Part shown: in pieces, positions 1 to 7,329 of the stretch
Numbering within the stretch: the first letter of the stretch is position 1
How the letters are laid out: each line of letters begins with the position of its first letter
Source of the DNA: Acidimicrobiia bacterium
GTDB taxonomy: Bacteria > Actinomycetota > Acidimicrobiia > Spongiisociales > ZC4RG35
NCBI GenBank assembly: GCA_017577575.1
Contig: PKRG01000009.1
Location: 29,046-93,045, forward strand
Direction of reading: 5' to 3'
DNA length: 64,000 nucleotides
Notes under the pieces: model-generated
What the model saw: only the letters and a program-made list of their open reading frames with translations
Told to the model about the DNA's origin: nothing
Database searches by the model: none
Made by a program: the position numbers and the translations under genes

Positions 1-151
1 TCACGCCCAGTTCGCCCGCGCCCTCCATCTGGTGGCATCGGGCCAGGTGGAGGCACCGGTCGATTCCGTCCACGACTTCGACCGGCTCCCCGACGCCCTC
101 CGCCGCCTCGAGTCGGGTGAGCAGCTGGGGAAGGTCGTCCTCGCCCGCTGA
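1..151 (+). CDS. C-terminal fragment of a zinc-type alcohol dehydrogenase/quinone oxidoreductase-like protein
   Basis: The window opens inside this gene. The frame starting at base 2 is open for 49 codons and ends at TGA 149-151. The visible tail reads through a helix with an FDRLPDALRRLE segment and finishes GEQLGKVVLAR. That ending is typical of medium-chain zinc-type alcohol dehydrogenases and NADPH:quinone reductases, in which the last strand follows a G-K-[IV]-V-[LV] pattern. The catalytic and nucleotide-binding parts lie outside the window, so substrate and cofactor cannot be judged. The family call rests only on this short tail. The tRNA genes follow about 115 bp downstream on the same strand. 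Confidence 0.6.
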   Translation, partial: HAQFARALHLVASGQVEAPVDSVHDFDRLPDALRRLESGEQLGKVVLAR

Positions 152-205
152 GCCCAGACCCGCGGCACATCCGGCCTGCGGACCACGGGCCCTCTCTCCG
201 TTGGA

Positions 206-233
206 TTGTGACCGGCGTCCGAATGGTTAGACT
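206..233 (+). promoter_or_regulatory. Putative promoter of the tRNA pair
   Basis: A TTGTGA hexamer (206-211) and a TAGACT hexamer (228-233) are separated by 16 bp. They lie 35 bp before the tRNA-Asp gene, in the gap after the upstream dehydrogenase gene. The -10 is a good actinobacterial match and the -35 a partial one. This is inferred from sequence only. Confidence 0.4.
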
Positions 234-267
234 GGCTGGGTCAGTCGGATTCCCGGCCGATTCCCCA

Positions 268-345
268 GGGGGCGTAGAACAGTCTGGAGTGTTCGCCGGC
301 CTGTCAAGCCGGAGGTCGCGGGTTCAAATCCCGTCGTCCCCGCCA
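268..345 (+). tRNA. tRNA-Asp (GTC)
   Basis: All four arms fold. The acceptor stem is 268-274 with 335-341 and includes one G-T pair. The D arm is 277-280/291-294, the anticodon stem 296-300/308-312 and the T stem 318-322/330-334, with T loop TTCAAAT. The anticodon loop CTGTCAA carries GTC, read as aspartate. The discriminator base is G, as expected for tRNA-Asp. The 3' CCA is encoded at 343-345. It sits 25 bp upstream of tRNA-Phe and is probably co-transcribed with it. Confidence 0.95.
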
Positions 346-370
346 ACCGAAGAGCTACCTTCGGTAGCGA

Positions 371-443
371 GGTCAGGTAGCTCAGTTGGTAGAGCGCCGG
401 TCTGAAAAACCGGAGGTCGCCGGATCGACGCCGGCCCTGACCA
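371..443 (+). tRNA. tRNA-Phe (GAA), with unusual T loop
   Basis: The acceptor stem GGTCAGG/CCTGACC (371-377/436-442), D stem GCTC/GAGC, anticodon stem CCGGT/ACCGG and T stem GCCGG/CCGGC all pair perfectly. The anticodon loop CTGAAAA gives GAA, phenylalanine. The discriminator is A. Unlike its neighbour, the gene does not encode CCA: the next bases are CCC. The T loop at 424-430 reads ATCGACG rather than TTCRANY, so the usual T54 is A and position 60 is G. A strong terminator follows, which supports a functional gene. Confidence 0.93.
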
Positions 444-449
444 CCCACC

Positions 450-481
450 AGCCCCAGGCCATGCGCCTGGGGCTTCCTTTT
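450..481 (+). terminator. Intrinsic terminator after the tRNA operon
   Basis: A perfect 10-bp stem AGCCCCAGGC/GCCTGGGGCT (450-459 and 465-474) encloses a 5-nt loop and is followed by TTCCTTTT. It starts 7 bp after tRNA-Phe. Confidence 0.88.
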
Positions 482-537
482 CGGTGACCGGCGCCGTTCC
501 ATCGCTCATCCGGAGGGGAGCTGAGGGCCGCGCCGAG

Positions 538-1020
538 TCAGCCTCCGGTGGTGATGACCTCGGCGATGGCGTGGTCTTCCCCGTTGGCGGCGGCCTCGTT
601 GGCGACGCGGAAGGTGAGGGCGCCGTCGGGGCCGATCCACTCACAGTAGGAGGAGCCGGCTGCTCCTTCGCAGCGGGAGAACTCCCAGTCGGCGCTCGGG
701 TCGGCGTTCACCTGACGGAGATCCTCCAGCGCCTCCGGCGCCAGCATCCTCTCCAACACGGCGTCGTCGCCCGTCACCCAGGCGTCGAAGGCGGCCGAGG
801 CGTATTCGTCGGGGACCGTCGGCAGCGGCTCGGGTTCCGGCGTGGTCTCGGGCGGAGTCGAGGCCACCGTGGTGGTGGTAGTAGGAGCCGACGTCGGCGG
901 CATGACGGAAGGGACGGTGGTGTCCTCTCCGCTGGTTCCGGTGCAGGCACTGGCCACGGCCAGCACTGCCAGCAGTGCCGGCACGACGAGTCGGCGCGAA
1001 GGCGTCCGGGTCATCGACAT
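538..1020 (-). CDS. Secreted lipoprotein of unknown function
   Basis: The protein is up to 160 residues. It has a basic start, a hydrophobic stretch and a lipobox ending LAVASAC, so it should be cleaved and lipid-anchored outside the membrane. A Thr/Pro/Ser linker (about residues 30-70) leads to a roughly 90-residue domain with two cysteines (C-E-G-A-A-G-S-S-Y-C) that may form a disulfide. I do not recognise the domain. Two starts compete. The second Met (1014) lies 6 nt after an AGGGGGAG ribosome-binding site, while the first directly abuts it, so the shorter form is more likely. It converges with the tRNA operon and reads away from the GNAT gene upstream. Confidence 0.75.
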   Translation of the reverse strand: MSMTRTPSRRLVVPALLAVLAVASACTGTSGEDTTVPSVMPPTSAPTTTTTVASTPPETTPEPEPLPTVPDEYASAAFDAWVTGDDAVLERMLAPEALEDLRQVNADPSADWEFSRCEGAAGSSYCEWIGPDGALTFRVANEAAANGEDHAIAEVITTGG

Positions 1021-1071
1021 CTCCCCCTGAAATAGGCGACCCCCTCCGTTGTAGCTCGCACGCGGGGCTAA

Positions 1072-1632
1072 TCAGGATCCTTCGACGTACCGGCGCACCA
1101 CCCACCGGTGCTTGCCGATCATCCGGTCCCGCTCGAATCCCAGTTGCTCGAACGTCGACAGCGCCCCGTGGAAGAGGAAACCCGCCGGGACGGCGTCGGC
1201 CGGCTCCGGGTAGCCCTCGACCACGCCGCCGCCGTAGCCGGCGATCATCTCCAGGGCACCCTCGAGGGCCTGTCTGGAGACACCCTGTCGGCGGAACCCG
1301 CGTCGCACGTAGAAGCAGGCGACACGCCAGTCCGGCAGCTCGGTCAGCGTCTTCTCGTAGTTCTTCTGGTTCTTGAGGCGGGGAAGCTCTTCCGGTGAGC
1401 CGAACTGACACCAGCCGATACACAGGTCGTCCTCGAAGACCAGGGCGTGGTGGGTGGTGCCCTGCTGGATCCGCTCGAACTTGCGTTGACGGTTGACCGC
1501 GGCGGGGGTCTTGCCCACCCCCTCCGGATGGAACCCCATGCACCAGCAGCCGCTCGGGTAGCTGTTGCTGCTCTCGGCCAACTCGGCGAAGGCCGGCCAG
1601 GTCGACTCGTCGAGCGGTCTGATCGACCTCAC
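1072..1632 (-). CDS. GNAT family N-acetyltransferase
   Basis: A 186-residue single-domain protein of the GNAT superfamily, which transfers acetyl from acetyl-CoA to an amine. The acetyl-CoA loop is visible as FYVRRGFRRQGVSRQALEGAL (about residues 107-127), matching the R-x-x-G-x-[AGS] pattern. A cysteine-bearing GCWCMGF segment near residue 28 resembles a conserved actinobacterial subgroup. The start is GTG at 1632. The substrate cannot be predicted. It is divergent from the lipoprotein gene at 1750. Confidence 0.85.
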   Translation of the reverse strand: MRSIRPLDESTWPAFAELAESSNSYPSGCWCMGFHPEGVGKTPAAVNRQRKFERIQQGTTHHALVFEDDLCIGWCQFGSPEELPRLKNQKNYEKTLTELPDWRVACFYVRRGFRRQGVSRQALEGALEMIAGYGGGVVEGYPEPADAVPAGFLFHGALSTFEQLGFERDRMIGKHRWVVRRYVEGS

Positions 1633-1749
1633 CCTGCCTGTTCTAGTCAGCCCTCACCCGCTTATCCAGCGAATTGCGGCCTCCGCCGGACGGTCGCCTG
1701 GCCCGTCACTCCCTAATCGGCCGCTAAGGAGCCTCCGTAGCTCGAGGCC

Positions 1750-2538
1750 ATGAGACGAGCACTCAGCCTGATGACGATCGCTCTCCTCGTCTCGGCCTGT
1801 GGGGGAGGAAGCGAAGGAACGTCCCCGATCTCTGCACCGACCTCGGCCGCCGGCGCCGATACGTCGGCGGCGGGGGAACCGTCGACGGCGGCGGGCCCGG
1901 CCACGGCCGCGACCGACGAGACGGCGAGCTCGACCGACGCGACGGCCGCGGAAGCGGCCGCGACGGCGGAAGGCGGCACGTGCACGATCCGGATCTCGGG
2001 CGACCTCGAAGAAGAAGTCGAGTATCCCCAGCACCCGATTGCCATCTCCACCGACCACTGGCTGACCGAGGAACAGCTCCGGGAATCTGCCGAGTTCCTC
2101 GAGGTGTCGTATGAGGAGATCACGGCCCGGGACGATCCCGTCCTCACCTGGCTGATGGTGACCTGTGGTCCCGACCCCCTCGGCGATTCGAGCACGGACC
2201 AGGAGGGGCCCGCGGTGATGGTGATGGCCTCCGATGGCACCAAGGGGAGCCAGATGCCGATGGGCCCCGGCACCTACGCCGTCGCCGGGAACCTGCTCGA
2301 CTCCGACAGGGAACCCGGGACCGTCGGCGTCGGCTTCGACTACTCCGACGAGGAGTTCTTCCACGCCCTCGCCGGCTCTGGCGAGCTGGTGATAACGACC
2401 TGGGACGACGAAGCGATCGAGGGAACGGTGACCTTCGACATCACCGAGGCCTTCACCGACGAGCCGCGGCGAGCGACCGTGCAGATGGACTTCTCGTTCA
2501 CCTGTGCCGCCGCCACCGCTCACTCCGGCTGCGGCTGA
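1750..2538 (+). CDS. Secreted lipoprotein of unknown function with low-complexity linker
   Basis: A 262-residue protein beginning with a short signal peptide and lipobox ALLVSAC, so Cys17 is the predicted lipidation site. Residues 20-75 form an Ala/Thr/Ser-rich linker. The remaining part is an acidic extracellular domain rich in beta-strand-like segments, with cysteines near both ends (GGTCTIRISG and FTCAAATAHSGCG). I do not recognise a named family. The architecture of lipid anchor, flexible linker and globular domain is common among actinobacterial surface proteins. Confidence 0.75.
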   Translation: MRRALSLMTIALLVSACGGGSEGTSPISAPTSAAGADTSAAGEPSTAAGPATAATDETASSTDATAAEAAATAEGGTCTIRISGDLEEEVEYPQHPIAISTDHWLTEEQLRESAEFLEVSYEEITARDDPVLTWLMVTCGPDPLGDSSTDQEGPAVMVMASDGTKGSQMPMGPGTYAVAGNLLDSDREPGTVGVGFDYSDEEFFHALAGSGELVITTWDDEAIEGTVTFDITEAFTDEPRRATVQMDFSFTCAAATAHSGCG

Positions 2539-2665
2539 GCCTCGGAACCACCACCCCTCTCCCGGACCGGGCTCGGGGAATAACGCGATCGGCTGCCGGG
2601 GTTCGATGGCTCGAATCCATCGCCGAGAGGCTCGACGACCGTCCTGACACTCGAAAGAGAGAAAC

Positions 2666-3541
2666 ATGCCGATCGTCATCACCGCCGCTTCGGGCCATCT
2701 GGGCCGGCTCGCCGTCGAGGCACTGATCGCCCGGGGTGTCACCGGCAGCGAGATCGTCGCCGCAGCCCGGTCGCCCGAAAAGATCGCCGACCTGGCGGAC
2801 TCTGTTCGCACGGCTCGCATCGACTACCACGAACCGGCCACGGTGAGAGACGCTCTCGACGACGGCGACACGTTCGTCCTCATCTCGGGCAACGACCCGG
2901 AACGCCGTTCTGCCCAACACGCCGCGGTCATCGAGGCCGCAGTGGACGCGGGAGCGGGCAGGATCGTCTACACCAGTTGTCTCCGGGCCGACGACAGCCC
3001 ACTCGCGCTCGCCGAATCCCACTTCGCGACGGAGAAGGTCCTCCGGTCCGCCGGGACGGGCTTCACGATCCTTCGCAACGGCTGGTACACCGAGAACTAC
3101 CTCCAGTACCTCCCGGAGGCGCGCGATCGGGGTGTGCTCGTCGCCAGCGTCGGTGAGGGCCGGGTCGCGCCCGCCACTCGCCGGGATCTCGCCGAGGCGA
3201 TCGCCGTCGTGGCGACGACCGACGGCCACGAAGGCAGGGTCTACGAGCTCAACGGCGACACCGACCTGACCTATCACGACATCGCCGCCGCCTTCTCGGC
3301 GGTGCTGGGCAGAGAGGTCGTGTACCGGCCCGTCTCCTCCGACGAGCACCGGAGCATCCTCTCTGACGCCGGACTACCGGAGCCGGTCGTGGAGGCGATC
3401 GTCGGCATCGACGCCGGCCTGCGCCAGGGGGCCATGGCCCGGGTAGGCGACGATCTCACCCGGCTGCTGGGAAGACCCACGACGAGCTTCGTCGACGGGA
3501 TACGGGCCGCCATCGAGGGGCAAACGACAAACGCCCAGTGA
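2666..3541 (+). CDS. NmrA/QorB-like NAD(P)-binding oxidoreductase
   Basis: A 291-residue atypical short-chain dehydrogenase. The N-terminal Rossmann motif is ITAASGHLGRLAVEAL (residues 5-20, G-x-x-G-x-x-A type). It continues with ARSPEKIADL at the end of strand 2, the place where NADP-preferring members contact the 2'-phosphate. The region around YTSCLRADD and NGWYTENYL matches QorB-type NAD(P)H:quinone oxidoreductases and NmrA-like redox sensors, which lack the classical YxxxK pair. It is preceded by an AGAGAG ribosome-binding site. The distal end overlaps a reverse-strand hairpin and possible small RNA. Quinone reduction is the likeliest role, but substrate is unproven. Confidence 0.8.
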   Translation: MPIVITAASGHLGRLAVEALIARGVTGSEIVAAARSPEKIADLADSVRTARIDYHEPATVRDALDDGDTFVLISGNDPERRSAQHAAVIEAAVDAGAGRIVYTSCLRADDSPLALAESHFATEKVLRSAGTGFTILRNGWYTENYLQYLPEARDRGVLVASVGEGRVAPATRRDLAEAIAVVATTDGHEGRVYELNGDTDLTYHDIAAAFSAVLGREVVYRPVSSDEHRSILSDAGLPEPVVEAIVGIDAGLRQGAMARVGDDLTRLLGRPTTSFVDGIRAAIEGQTTNAQ

Positions 3542-3560
3542 CCCGAAGGCCCCTGGGCGT
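3522..3560 (-). terminator. Intrinsic terminator for reverse-strand transcription
   Basis: The ACGCCCAG/CTGGGCGT stem extends through GGCC/GGTC around a TTCG loop and is followed on the reverse strand by TTGTCGTTT. The run of T residues is only on this strand, so it stops leftward transcripts. It overlaps the last bases of the NmrA-like gene. Confidence 0.7.
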
Positions 3561-3586
3561 CGTCGGGAGATGGACTAGCCATCTCC
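3522..3586 (-). ncRNA. Candidate small RNA antisense to the end of the NmrA-like gene
   Basis: On the reverse strand a TATACT hexamer (3594-3599) predicts a start near 3586. The RNA would begin with a perfect 8-bp hairpin GGAGATGG/CCATCTCC (3566-3586, loop CTAGT). A CGACG linker leads to a second hairpin (3531-3560) with an 8-bp outer stem ACGCCCAG/CTGGGCGT, a 4-pair inner stem and a TTCG tetraloop, followed by TTGTCGTTT. Total length would be about 65 nt. No -35 match is obvious. The alternative is that these are only tandem transcription stops for the acyl-CoA dehydrogenase gene, which ends at 3656. Confidence 0.35.
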
Positions 3587-3655
3587 AATCCGGAGTATAC
3601 GGGCTCACGGGCCACCGCGCCACGGAAAACGGAAGATTGTTTTCGCGCTCTGGTC

Positions 3656-4801
3656 TCAGGCCGTGTAGCCGTCGATCCGGGCCAACACCTGGAGCATCAC
3701 CTCGTCGGCGCCCGCACCGATGGACGTCAGGCGCCCGTCCCGGAGGAACCGGCTGGTCCAGGTCTCTTCCATGTAGCCGATGCCTCCGTGGAACTGGAGG
3801 ACCCAATCGGCCACCTCCCGGTGGAGACGCCCGGCCTTGAGCTTGGCGATGGTCGCCATCCTGGTCACGTCCTCGCCGGCGTCGTGCCTCTCGGCCACGG
3901 CCAGGTTGTACTGGCGGAGAACGTCCACCTCGGCGGCCAGCTCGGCGAGCTTGAACTGGACGTACTGGTGGTCGAGGAGCGGCTTTCCGAACACGATCCT
4001 CTCCCTGAGGTAGTCGCGGGTCCGTTCCAGCGCCCGCTGGCAGGCGGCGGCGGTGCTGTAGGCCGCCCACATCCGCTCGATCACGAACTGGGACATCTGC
4101 TGTTGGAAGCCGCGGCCGACGGCGCCGATCGTGTTCGACACCGGCACCCGCACCTCGTCGAACTCCAGCAGGCCCGTGTCGGAAGCGCGCATGCCCAGCT
4201 TGTCGAGCTGTCGGCTCACCGTGAAGCCGGGGGTGTCGGTGGGGACGATGATCTGGGACATGCCGGCGTAGCCGCCCTCGTCGGAGGTGCGGGCGAGCAC
4301 GCACAGCCAGTCGGCCTGCAACGAGTTGGTGATGTACATCTTCGACCCCGAGATCACCCACTCGTCGCCGTCCCGGACCGCCCTGGTGCGGATCGAGGCG
4401 ACGTCGGAGCCGGCGTCGGGCTCGGTCACGGCGATCGAGCACACCTGCTCGCCGCGCAACACCGGGGCCAGGTACCTCTCCTTCAGCTCGTGGCTGCCAT
4501 AGCGGTGGAGGGACGGGGTGGCCATGTCGGTGACGACCCCCACGGCCATCCCGATCGAGCCGTGGTCCGCCCTCCCCAGCTCCTCGGCGAGGATCAGGGT
4601 GAACAGATGGTCGGCGCCCTGGCCACCGTAGACGGGGTCGTACTCGAGTCCCAGGAGCCCCAGCTTCGCCATGTCGGCCAAGACCTCGTGGAGGGGGATC
4701 CATTCCTGGCGCTCCCACTCGGGGACCCGCGGGTTGATCTCGTTCTCGACGAACTCTCGCACCAGGCGGCGGAAGTCGTGGTGCTCCTGCGTGAAGGGCA
4801 T
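3656..4801 (-). CDS. Acyl-CoA dehydrogenase (AtuD/citronellyl-CoA-like)
   Basis: A 381-residue flavoenzyme of the acyl-CoA dehydrogenase family, which makes the trans-2,3 double bond in acyl-CoA and passes electrons to ETF. The alpha-helical N-domain is followed by the FAD/substrate signature SIAVTEPDAGSDVAS and SGSKMYITN, then the C-terminal helical bundle with RERIVFGKPLLDHQ and QFHGGIGYMEE. The catalytic-base region reads GAGADEVML rather than the common YEGTNE. That form is known in AtuD-type and related dehydrogenases acting on branched or isoprenoid acyl-CoAs. An AGGAGAGG site precedes ATG. With leucine dehydrogenase and the E1 fusion close by, a role in branched-chain acyl oxidation is plausible but not shown. 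Confidence 0.88.
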   Translation of the reverse strand: MPFTQEHHDFRRLVREFVENEINPRVPEWERQEWIPLHEVLADMAKLGLLGLEYDPVYGGQGADHLFTLILAEELGRADHGSIGMAVGVVTDMATPSLHRYGSHELKERYLAPVLRGEQVCSIAVTEPDAGSDVASIRTRAVRDGDEWVISGSKMYITNSLQADWLCVLARTSDEGGYAGMSQIIVPTDTPGFTVSRQLDKLGMRASDTGLLEFDEVRVPVSNTIGAVGRGFQQQMSQFVIERMWAAYSTAAACQRALERTRDYLRERIVFGKPLLDHQYVQFKLAELAAEVDVLRQYNLAVAERHDAGEDVTRMATIAKLKAGRLHREVADWVLQFHGGIGYMEETWTSRFLRDGRLTSIGAGADEVMLQVLARIDGYTA

Positions 4802-4859
4802 TCAGCCTCTCCTCGTTCTCGACGCCCGGTTCGTTGCGACGGGCGGTGGGTATCGTTCG

Positions 4860-4865
4860 ATCATA
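4860..4865 (-). promoter_or_regulatory. Putative -10 element of the acyl-CoA dehydrogenase gene
   Basis: TATGAT on the reverse strand is a near-consensus -10. It would give a leader of about 50 nt carrying the AGGAGAGG ribosome-binding site. No clear -35 is visible. Confidence 0.35.
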
Positions 4866-4914
4866 AGTTCGAGCACCTCTGGCGAATAGTCCGAGAACGC
4901 GGGAAGGGAAAGAC

Positions 4915-5346
4915 ATGGGAAAGTTCTTTCGACGTCTCCTCGTAGGAGCCGCCGTCGTCTGGGGCGTCAAGACACTGCAGGACAAGCGACGGGCGTGGTC
5001 GACCCGCCCTGCCGACGAGATCCGGCGGGACGTGATGTCCAAGCTCCCAGCGTCGATGGACGAGGAGAGCAAGCGCAAGGTCGCGGACAAGGTGGTGCAG
5101 GCGGTGAAGGGCGACTCCCCGGCGCAGGGCTGGAAGCCCGCCGCTTCGCCGATCGGGACCACGACTCCTACGCCGGAGACGCCGCTGGGCCGCACCCCGG
5201 AGCCGTCCGCGCCGTCGACCCCGCCGAAGGTGGAAGAGGTGGAACCGGGCGGGTCCACGACACCGGCGCCTCCGGTGGAAGACACCGAAGAGCGAGAGTC
5301 GTCGATCTCGTCCCCTCCGGTCTCCGAGGACGAGGACCGGGGCTGA
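4915..5346 (+). CDS. Small membrane-anchored protein with disordered Pro/Thr/Glu tail
   Basis: A 143-residue protein of no recognised family. Residues 1-20 hold a short hydrophobic helix (LLVGAAVVWGV) after basic residues, probably an uncleaved membrane anchor. Residues 22-68 are charged and helical (DKRRAW, DEESKRKVADKVVQAV). The remainder is a Pro/Thr/Ser/Glu-rich, probably disordered tail. A GAAGGGAAAG ribosome-binding site supports the start. It converges with the gene at 5354 with only 7 bp between them. Confidence 0.6.
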   Translation: MGKFFRRLLVGAAVVWGVKTLQDKRRAWSTRPADEIRRDVMSKLPASMDEESKRKVADKVVQAVKGDSPAQGWKPAASPIGTTTPTPETPLGRTPEPSAPSTPPKVEEVEPGGSTTPAPPVEDTEERESSISSPPVSEDEDRG

Positions 5347-5353
5347 TTCCGAC

Positions 5354-6076
5354 TCAGCTCGAATAGGCGACGGCCTGTGCCTCCGCCCAGCGGAACATCG
5401 CCGCGCTGTAGCAGTGGCTGGCCGTCTCCAGGTCGCCGGCGGCCAGGGCGTCGACTGCGCTGGCCACGTCGAAGGTGGTGTCGTCCATGATCGAAGGACC
5501 CAGCCGCCACCCCACCTGCCGGTAGTCGAGCTCCAGCATCGCCTCGCCCCGGAACGACTGCATCCAGTTGTGGAGCGACTCGATGTCCTCGATCCACAGG
5601 CTCGGCAGGTCGAGAGCGCGCATGTAGCCGATCGCTTCGCCGGCTCGGGCGACGGCGTCCTCGAGCCGCTTGCGCAACAGCATCGGCTCGACGACGTCGT
5701 CGGGAATGAAGGGGACGAACCACCGCAACGGCGGATGCCACGCCGAGACCATCACCGAGGCCGGCTCGGCCACCCCCGCCCGGATGCGGATCAGCTCGCT
5801 GCGCGCCGACTCGGCTTCGGCGACGTCGATGATGCTCATGCCGAACCGGTTCGTCGCCTGGTGATAGGCGACCAGCGATTCCAGCATGCGCCGCCGCGGG
5901 GCCCGGGGACAGCGCCACCTCCGACCGCCCCATTCCACCTCCCAGGCGTCGGCCCGCTGGGATTCGGTGGTGAGGGTCGGGCCCATGAGACGGGGCACGT
6001 CGCGCCCGTTGGTGGTCACCGGCAGCCTGACCTGGTCGGCCGGCCGGTACACCCGCAGGTAGGCGACATCGATCAT
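5354..6076 (-). CDS. Conserved-looking protein of unknown function
   Basis: A 240-residue soluble protein without signal peptide or membrane segment. It is rich in Trp, Arg and Tyr, with segments such as WEVEWGGRRWRCPRAPRRRM and SAWHPPLRWFVPFIP. The C-terminal half looks helical. I do not recognise a family. The start is supported by a TAGTCT hexamer (6083-6088) exactly 6 nt upstream of ATG, the leaderless arrangement seen throughout the window. A 957-residue open frame overlapping the start region from the right is a shadow of the two genes that follow. Confidence 0.6.
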   Translation of the reverse strand: MIDVAYLRVYRPADQVRLPVTTNGRDVPRLMGPTLTTESQRADAWEVEWGGRRWRCPRAPRRRMLESLVAYHQATNRFGMSIIDVAEAESARSELIRIRAGVAEPASVMVSAWHPPLRWFVPFIPDDVVEPMLLRKRLEDAVARAGEAIGYMRALDLPSLWIEDIESLHNWMQSFRGEAMLELDYRQVGWRLGPSIMDDTTFDVASAVDALAAGDLETASHCYSAAMFRWAEAQAVAYSS

Positions 6077-6082
6077 CCATTC

Positions 6083-6088
6083 AGACTA
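6083..6088 (-). promoter_or_regulatory. -10 element for a leaderless transcript of the 5354-6076 gene
   Basis: TAGTCT on the reverse strand is followed by 6 nt and then ATG. Transcription is expected to begin at or next to the start codon. Confidence 0.5.
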
Positions 6089-6182
6089 GATCCACCGGCG
6101 GCTGAGCACGGGCTCCACTGGCCGAGTCGCGCCGTTCATACAAGAATGCATGAGCAGCCGGTCTCGACGAGCGCCACCGGGG

Positions 6183-6188
6183 TACACT
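6183..6188 (+). promoter_or_regulatory. Putative -10 element of the leucine dehydrogenase/E1 operon
   Basis: TACACT gives a predicted start near 6195 and a leader of about 43 nt, which includes a GAGAGGA ribosome-binding site before TTG. The -35 region is poor. Confidence 0.4.
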
Positions 6189-6237
6189 CCGCACCAGGAG
6201 GTGGCACGACCGGCGAGAGCGACGAGAGGACTACGCG

Positions 6238-7311
6238 TTGGGTGTCTTCGAGCACATAACCGCTGAAGGTCACGAGGAGGTCGTATTCGGCTCCGATCCC
6301 GTATCGGGCCTCAAGGCGATCATCGCCATCCACTCCACGGCTCTGGGTCCCGCCCTCGGCGGGGCCCGTTTTTATCCGTATGCCTCGGAAGAAGAGGCCC
6401 TCGTCGACGTGCTCCGCCTGTCCAAGGGGATGACCTACAAGGCGGCAGCCGCCGGCCTGGATCTGGGTGGTGGCAAGGCGGTGATCATCGGCGACCCCGC
6501 CACGGACAAGTCCGAGCGCCTCTTGCGGGCGTTCGGGCAGTTGGTCGATTCGCTGGGCGGCCGCTACATCACCGCCGAGGACGTCGGCACCACCACCGCC
6601 GACATGACCCTGGTCCGCCGCGAGACCCGCTGGGCCGTCGGCTTGCCGGTGGCAGAGGGGGGTTCGGGCGACCCCTCCCCGGTGACGGCCCGCGGCCTGT
6701 TCGCCGCCGCCAAAGCCACCGCCCAGCACCTGTGGGGCCGACCCGACCTGGAAGGTCGCAAGGTCGTCGTCCAGGGAGTGGGCAAAGTCGGAAGCGCCTT
6801 CGTCCAGCTGCTCGTGGAAGCCCGGGCCGAGGTGATAGTGACCGACGCCCAACCCGCCGCCATCGAGAGAGCGGTCGAGAACTACGGCGTCAAGCCCGTC
6901 GACCCCGACGACGCCATCACGACCCCCTGCGACATCTTCTCGCCGTGTGCGTTGGGTGCCGTGCTCAACGCGCACACCATCCCCCGCCTGGGGTGCGAGG
7001 CTGTCGTCGGGTCCGCCAACAACCAGCTCGCCACCGAAGAGGACGGCGACAGGCTGGCCGCCGAAGGCATCCTCTACGCCCCCGACTTCGTCGTGAACGC
7101 CGGGGGCCTGATCAATGTCTACGACGAGCTCCACGGCTACTCGAAGAGCCGTGCCATGCACCGAGTCGACTCGATCTACGACGCCACCCTGGAGATCTTC
7201 CGCACCGCCGAGGAAGAGGGGATCACACCGCACGCCGCCGCCATCCGGCTGGCGGAGCGGCGGCTGGAAGAGATCGGGAGCCTCAGCCGGCGGCGGGCGC
7301 CGACCGACTGA
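6238..7311 (+). CDS. Leucine/valine dehydrogenase (Glu/Leu/Phe/Val dehydrogenase family)
   Basis: This 357-residue cytosolic enzyme should catalyse reversible NAD-dependent oxidative deamination of branched-chain amino acids to 2-oxoacids. The substrate and catalytic lysines fall at K68 (GMTYK) and K80 (LGGGKAV), the same positions as in the well-studied Bacillus leucine dehydrogenase. D115 lies in ITAEDVGT. The NAD-binding glycine motif is GVGKVG (180-185). Length and motifs favour leucine/valine over glutamate dehydrogenase. The start is TTG after a GAGAGGA site. The E1 fusion begins 18 bp downstream, so the two genes form a pathway unit from branched-chain amino acid to acyl-CoA. Confidence 0.9.
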   Translation: MGVFEHITAEGHEEVVFGSDPVSGLKAIIAIHSTALGPALGGARFYPYASEEEALVDVLRLSKGMTYKAAAAGLDLGGGKAVIIGDPATDKSERLLRAFGQLVDSLGGRYITAEDVGTTTADMTLVRRETRWAVGLPVAEGGSGDPSPVTARGLFAAAKATAQHLWGRPDLEGRKVVVQGVGKVGSAFVQLLVEARAEVIVTDAQPAAIERAVENYGVKPVDPDDAITTPCDIFSPCALGAVLNAHTIPRLGCEAVVGSANNQLATEEDGDRLAAEGILYAPDFVVNAGGLINVYDELHGYSKSRAMHRVDSIYDATLEIFRTAEEEGITPHAAAIRLAERRLEEIGSLSRRRAPTD

Positions 7312-7329
7312 GGAGAAGGGAGAGAGGAC

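Noticed and set aside
1633..1660. TAGAAC upstream of the GNAT GTG at 1632 as another leaderless promoter
   Set aside because: The sixth base is C, breaking the TAnnnT pattern.
4846..4872. Repeated TTCGA elements resembling an SOS (LexA) box
   Set aside because: The repeats are not arranged as the TCGAAC-n4-GTTCGA dyad.
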